Made by a program: the position numbers and the translations under genes
Shown: positions 59,148-64,000 of the stretch, one piece after another
How positions within the stretch are numbered: position 1 is the first letter of the stretch
Layout of the letters: every line of letters begins with the position of its first letter
Assembly: GCA_958496175.1 (NCBI GenBank)
Contig: OY292274.1
Location: 65,172,630-65,236,629, forward strand
Origin: Sisyra terminalis
Lineage: Eukaryota; Arthropoda; Insecta; Neuroptera; Sisyridae
Direction of reading: 5' to 3'
Length of the DNA stretch: 64,000 nucleotides
The notes under the pieces: model-generated
Databases searched by the model: none
The model's input: only the letters and a program-made list of their open reading frames with translations
What the model was told of the DNA's origin: nothing

Positions 59148-59402
59148 CAGGGTCACGGGTAATTGAAAATATAGTTAAATTAATTTAAACAATTATTTCT
59201 TTGATTGTGATTTCTTTGAAACAACATTATAACAATATTATTATAAACTGACCTCAACAATGTTTATAATAATATTGTTATAATTTTGTTAATATTGTAA
59301 TACTTTTAGAGCTTGATCAAGTCTTAATAATAAAGATGAAATGTCGCAAATCAATGATTGTTTAAATTAATTTAAATATATTTCCAATTACCCGTGACCC
59401 TG
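59148..59402. mobile_element. Palindromic MITE with a central perfect hairpin
   Basis: Ends CAGGGTCACGGGTAATTG and CAATTACCCGTGACCCTG are perfect inverted repeats, and the inverse relation continues through 'aaattaatttaaacaat'. Within it, TATAACAATATTATTATAAA and its inverse TTTATAATAATATTGTTATA (about 59,228-59,282) form a second perfect stem around a 12-13 nt loop. It is noncoding. Confidence 0.8.
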
Positions 59403-59520
59403 ATATTATTATTGTTATTAATACTGGAATTGAACCTAACATAAAATGCAAATATATTATTATTATTTTTAATAAATTCATGATTTTTTTATTTGGCTCT
59501 GGAAATTTGACATTTGATAA

Positions 59521-60715
59521 AGTAGAACTCTGACATGGAGCTTTTGACAGTTCTACGATTTAACGTAGGCTTTGGAATTAAGATGGCTCATATATTGGCG
59601 GATTTTTTAAAAAAATTTAAACATTAGCATGGATAAAGTTAGGGTTTTGGTCCGAAAGGGGGGAAGAGGAGGCAAAAAATTTCTGCATAAAAAAAAATTT
59701 GATCGAATAAGATTGAAAAATATTTCCTGAATTTTTCAGTAACTCGGTTTTGTATATTTGTAATTTGTTGTACTCGGAAAATCTTGACCCCCTTAATATG
59801 TGTAAATTTAAACACGAATTTAACGGAGAATATTAATATATGGAGAAATGGTCGGAAATAGTACAATCTTGAAGATAAAACATTTATAATAATAACTTTG
59901 ATTATTTAGTAGAACTCTGACATGGAGTTTTTGACAGTTCAACGGTTTTTGATTTAACGTAGGCTTTGGAATTTAGATGGCTCATATATTGGCGGATTTT
60001 TTAAAAAAAAAATAATATTATTCCGGATAAAGTTAGGGTTTTGGTCCGAAAGGGGGGAAGAGGAGCCAAGAAATTTGTGCATAACAAAGAAAAAAAAGTT
60101 TTTGATCGAATAAAATTGCACAATATTTCTTAAATTTTTCAGTAACTCGATTTTGTATGTTTGTAATTTGTTGTACTCGGAAAATCTTGACCCCCTTAAT
60201 ATGTGTAAATATATACACGAATTTAACGGAGAATATTAATATACGGAGAAATGGTCGGAAATAGTACAATCTTGAAGATAAAAAAATTATAATTATAACT
60301 TAGATTATTTAGTAGAACTCTGACATGGAGTTTTTGACAGTTCAACGATTTTGGATTTAACGTAGGCTTTGGAATTATGATGGCTCATATATTGGCGGAT
60401 TTTTTAAAAAATTTTAAACATTAGCATGGATAAAGTTAGGGTTTTGGTCCGAAAGGGGGGAAGAGGAGACCAAAAATTTGTACATAACAAAGGAAAAAAA
60501 AGTTTTTGATCGAATAAAATTAAACAATATTTCCAAAATTTTTCAGTAACTTGGTTTTGTATATTTGTAATTTGCTGTACTCGGAAAATCTTGACCCTCC
60601 TCAATATGTGTTAATTTATATATGGTTTTTAAAGGAGAATATTAATATACGGAGAAATGGTCGGAAATAGTACAATCTTGACGACAAACATTTATAATTA
60701 TAATTTTGATTATTT
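59521..60715. repeat. Tandem array, unit about 387-403 bp, three copies
   Basis: 'agtagaactctgacatggag' starts units at 59,521, 59,908 and 60,311. Each unit includes 'ggctcatatattggcggatt', 'ggttttggtccgaaaggggg', 'tgtactcggaaaatcttgac' and 'gagaaatggtcggaaatagt'. The high identity between units suggests recent expansion. Apparent open frames in it are repeat-internal. Confidence 0.92.
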
Positions 60716-61165
60716 ATTTTCTCCTGAATTGCATTTCTATGCAATGTTTGAACTCCGAAGCGCTAATTTTTTGTCACCAAAATGTTGGTAAACACCAAAG
60801 TATTTTTTAACTATTTATGGTCTTTAAAATTAGCGATCTTACAAGTTTGGGATCGTAATACCACTATAAATATAAATTTTTTCCTTGAAAAAAATAAATT
60901 TAAATACAATTTTTAACGGAGAATATTAGTATACGGAGAAATGGTCGAAAATAGTACAATCTTGACGATAAACATTTATAATTATAACTTTAATTATTTA
61001 TTTTCTCCTGAACTGCATTTCTAAGTGTTTGAGATCCCGAAGAGCTAATTTTGTGTCACCAAAGTGTTGGTCGTATTTTTTAACAATTTTATCGTTTTTA
61101 AAATTAGCAATCTTACAAGTTTGGGATCGTAATACCGCTATAAATATAAATTTTTTCCTTGAAAA
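60716..61165. repeat. Second tandem array, unit about 287 bp, about 1.6 copies
   Basis: 'tattttctcctgaa(t/c)tgcat' occurs at 60,716 and 61,003. The units share 'cttacaagtttgggatcgta' and the 'gagaaatggtcg(g/a)aaatagt' block with the previous array, so the two arrays are chained by a common segment. Confidence 0.85.
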
Positions 61166-61895
61166 CAAATATTGACCGCCAATAAGTGGCAGTTTATTAC
61201 AATTTTTCTTTTTATCTTGCAATCTAAAAATATTTAATTAGAATAGGTCACAGATGTGGTTCGTATATGCGAACAAAAATCTCACATATCTATTAAATTC
61301 AATACAAATCGTAATTCATTGACGCATTTAATTTCTCATATTACAATAAATTTGAGCAAAAAAAGCATTTTATTAGTATCTAACCATAATGTGTAATTCA
61401 TTTTATGTTAAACCAAACAATTTTTCACATTATTATCATTATTGTTGTTTGAATTTTATTCTTATAATTATTGTTATTTTTTTCTAAGGAAATCACTTAA
61501 GTATATCGCTTGTAAATAGAAAAGAAGGCCACCGAGGTTATCTTGGGAAGGAAATGTCAATAAAATTGACCCCCAAAGTTTAAACTGTCGACTGGAATTG
61601 AAATTTTGCATTGAAGAATTCAAAAGTTTGAGAAATTGCTGAAATTGTCATCAAAAATATATTATGCTTGTAATAACTATGTTTTTCCTTTAAATTAATT
61701 AGTTATTCTTTTAATTTTCTTGTCTTAATCTCTTCCTACTCGAATTAAAACATTTTCTTATAACTTTTATGTAGCTACTTGAAAAAATCTCTAAAAATCT
61801 CCTTGAAATTTCGAAATTTTTAAGACCCCAATCTACAAGTAGAACCAAATATGTTTAACAACTACGAGCGAAGTTGCAGGTATTAGCTAATATAA
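61166..61895 (-). mobile_element. AT-rich DNA ending in a Lep1/Helitron-like end (minus)
   Basis: At about 61,860-61,895 the minus strand reads 'tagctaatacctgcaacttc' then 'gctcgtagt'. This is a diverged version of the 'tagctgattcccgcgacttc' start at 12.16 kb. How far the element extends below 61,860 is unclear. No gene was seen. Confidence 0.4.
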
Positions 61896-62242
61896 GTTTA
61901 AGTTTATGATAATTTAAAATACGCTGCTTTTTTTATTGAATAAATTAGAAATTTCTGTTCAAAATCAATTGATATTTCGACAACAATGCTTTTAATAGAC
62001 TAAAAAAAAATTCTCATGTAAAATGCATGCAATTATCAACTATTGATAAGAAACATATTTTTAAACATTCATGGTTTCGAAGAGGACAAGAGGATAGGGG
62101 GGAGGGGGGGTCTAAACAGGCGAAACTTGTTTGCCCCTTATTTTCATCATTAGTCAAGAAAATTGGGGAAATACCAATTATTTAAAAAATCATTTATCCT
62201 ATAGATCATATGCACCTTTTTTCTTACTTATTCTTAATCGGT

Positions 62243-62735
62243 GTATACAATATATAAGATATATTGCAGTTCAATTTATGTAGTATAATTTAACATAATA
62301 ATATATAAAAATCATACCACAAACATAAACTTGAACAGAAGTGCAAACAAAAATATTTGTGACGTATTGCCCAGATACGTATTTCGATTGCCAAGCAATC
62401 TTCCTCAGTGGTCATCAAGTAGTTTGGATCACTCCGTAACTGCTTTATGATGATTCACAATCATCATAAATCATCACAAAGCAGTTACGGAGTGATCCAA
62501 ACTACTTGATGACCACTGATGAAGATTGCTTGGCAATCAAAATACGTATCTGGGCAATACGTCACGAATATTTTTGTTTGAACTTCTGTTTTTATATATT
62601 ATAACAATATTTTTTTTATACATTATTATGTTAAATTATACTACATAAATTGGACTGCAATATATCTTATATATTGTATACACAGTATAACTGTTCAAAG
62701 TCAGCGAAAAAATCTTATTTTGAGTATTCTTAATC
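62243..62735. mobile_element. Second inverted pair of Penelope-like terminal repeats
   Basis: Arms at about 62,245-62,458 and 62,475-62,690 mirror each other around a short hairpin ('gatgattcacaatcatcata'). They match the arms at 52.7-53.4 kb, and the right tail 'tataactgttcaaagtcagc' plus 'gaaaaaatctt' is shared. The hammerhead-like cores here are mutated: CTGAGGA in the minus copy, and CAAAA instead of CGAAA in the plus copy. Confidence 0.6.
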
Positions 62736-63053
62736 GATAAAGGAAGTTATAAATATGGCAGAAAAAAGTTTGGATTTTAATGAACAAATGAGAGTTTGAA
62801 AACGATAAGTGTGCTATGGGTCTTCTGAGACGTCACAGTACGCGTATTGAAACCCAGATATGAACAGGTTACGATAGAAAGAGTAATAATTAACACAATA
62901 TTTGACATTTTTCAAAAGTTTTCGCCATGGAAAACAATTATATACCCTAAAAATTGCAATCAATTTTTTCCTAAAGGATGGAGATCAATGGAAGCTGTGT
63001 AGATTGTAAATGGTTTAAACTTGAAATTATTAACATAATGTTTAAATGGCTTA
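62736..63053. other. Intergenic or intronic DNA
   Basis: No feature recognised. Confidence 0.4.
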
Positions 63054-63241
63054 AGCAGGCCATTCACGCTCCGACTTGCAGTCCAACTAGTGGTCTGACT
63101 TTGGAAGTTCGATCTAAAGTCGGACCGTGAATGCTGTTGTTGGAAGTTGGATGTCTAGCGGATCATTTAGGCGATCCAACTAGGAGATCCAACAAGTAGT
63201 CCGACTAGTTGAACTGCAAGTCGGAGCTTGAATGGCCTGCT
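63054..63241. mobile_element. Harbinger-type MITE with AGCAGGCC ends
   Basis: Inverted ends AGCAGGCCATTCACGCTCCG and, reversed, AGCAGGCCATTCAAGCTCCG continue as ACTTGCAGTYCAACTAG. The element is flanked by TTA on both sides (63051-63053, 63242-63244). At 188 bp it is noncoding and unusually GC-rich for this region. A 3-bp TWA duplication indicates PIF/Harbinger mobilisation. Confidence 0.88.
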
Positions 63242-63571
63242 TTAAAAAACCTTTCCATTTGAGTACATTTGTCATTGTTTTTGTTGTTTGATTTTTAAGT
63301 TTCAGTACTGTGTCGTCATTTTAATACCGAACCAATAGGAGCTCGTTTTAGGCATTTTGAATTTAACGATTTTTTTGGCATTTTTAAATGGATATTTCTT
63401 AGATTTTATCAAAAAATGTTAACAATTAACAGCTACATTATGTTTTGATATTAGTTTAGAACAATTAAAAGTCCATCTTTCCCTTCCCCTATGATATGCT
63501 ATTGTTTTAGGTCCTAAGGCCTAAGGGATACATTTTGATAAACCCTCGTTATGTTTTGCTGTTATATGTAA

Positions 63572-63854
63572 GGGGGCATCCATTAATTACGTCAGAAAAT
63601 TTGTTATTTTTCGATCCGGTAAGATTTCGTGAGGTTTTCCTCGACCCCCTCCTCTAATATCACGTGATATTTATTAAAATGCATACTTGCAATGTAAATT
63701 ATTTAAAAGTAATCTGTGCTTTGATGGCATTAGAATTATTTAAAAGAACAATTTTTAAAAAAATATGTGATATTTGCCGCGATTATCCTTTCCCCCACGT
63801 GAGATTTTGCTCCCCGGTCCCTCTTAACGTCTCACGTAATTAATGGATGTCCCC
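63572..63854. mobile_element. Harbinger-type MITE with GGGGGCATCCATTAATTACG ends
   Basis: The right end reversed is GGGGACATCCATTAATTACG. TAA flanks both sides (63569-63571, 63855-63857). Inner paired blocks 'tttcgtgaggttttcctcga' and 'cacgtgagattttgctcccc' make a longer imperfect palindrome. Same family as 45,334-45,619. Confidence 0.8.
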
Positions 63855-64000
63855 TAAACTATAGATATTGTAGGAATCATCCGTAAAAGACATCCGTGTT
63901 TTTCCGATTTTCTCATCTCCTTTTCTGGGACGTTTAAGGTTCTTTAAAAAATAAATTTAATTTATTTTACAAAAAAACAGTAATTTATGGCAAAATCTGT

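Noticed and set aside
62098..62110. G-rich run as a G-quadruplex
   Set aside because: It has essentially two long G tracts (GGGGGG-A-GGGGGGG); a fold is possible, but nothing links it to a promoter or gene end.

Overview
This window is nuclear DNA from an AT-rich insect genome. The evidence is small spliced genes with GT/AG introns of 54-72 bp, an arthropod-type Inr+DPE core promoter, recognisable insect-style proteins, and a dense layer of mariner, hAT, Jockey-like LINE, Penelope-like and foldback/MITE relics. The order of insect cannot be fixed from the sequence; a beetle or another TE-rich insect would fit. Most of the 64 kb is transposon-derived.

Layout. 0-17.9 kb (minus strand): the N-terminal coding exon of a multi-pass membrane protein (3.1-3.8 kb) with a GC-richer 5' region, and a textbook Inr/DPE promoter at 17.8 kb that may be its distal promoter. 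Between them lie a mariner, a hAT element and its duplicate, several 9-bp-TSD MITEs, and large hairpin-forming foldback repeats. 18.7-20 kb: a dead Jockey-like LINE. 21.6-22.6 kb (minus): a two-RRM RNA-binding protein. 25.8-31.8 kb (minus): a 1,972-aa disordered protein encoded almost wholly by one 5.7 kb exon. 31.9-33.9 kb: LINE fragments, one split by a foldback element. 34.6-36.2 kb (plus): GPKOW, a spliceosomal G-patch/KOW protein in six exons. 36.2-37.8 kb (minus): RIOK2, the atypical kinase of 40S ribosome maturation, in five exons. The two are convergent, with stop codons 65 bp apart and predicted overlapping 3' ends. 40.9-55 kb (plus): a promoter with CRE and YY1-like sites and a five-exon, 762-aa polyQ protein that looks nuclear, possibly with a very long 3' UTR. 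55.5-57.9 kb: foldback-derived tandem repeats of about 540 bp. 58.1-58.5 kb (plus): the first coding exon of a basic protein whose remaining exons are not visible. 59-64 kb: two more tandem arrays, Penelope-like inverted pairs and Harbinger-type MITEs.

GPKOW (pre-mRNA splicing) and RIOK2 (ribosome assembly) are housekeeping genes and may be co-ordinated through their antisense tails. The other genes show no obvious shared pathway. The most unusual signals are a MITE family whose copies carry a palindromic CRE/ATF site, a conserved 16-bp palindrome in every foldback arm, hammerhead-core-like motifs in the Penelope-like repeats, and a possible 37-aa transmembrane micropeptide.
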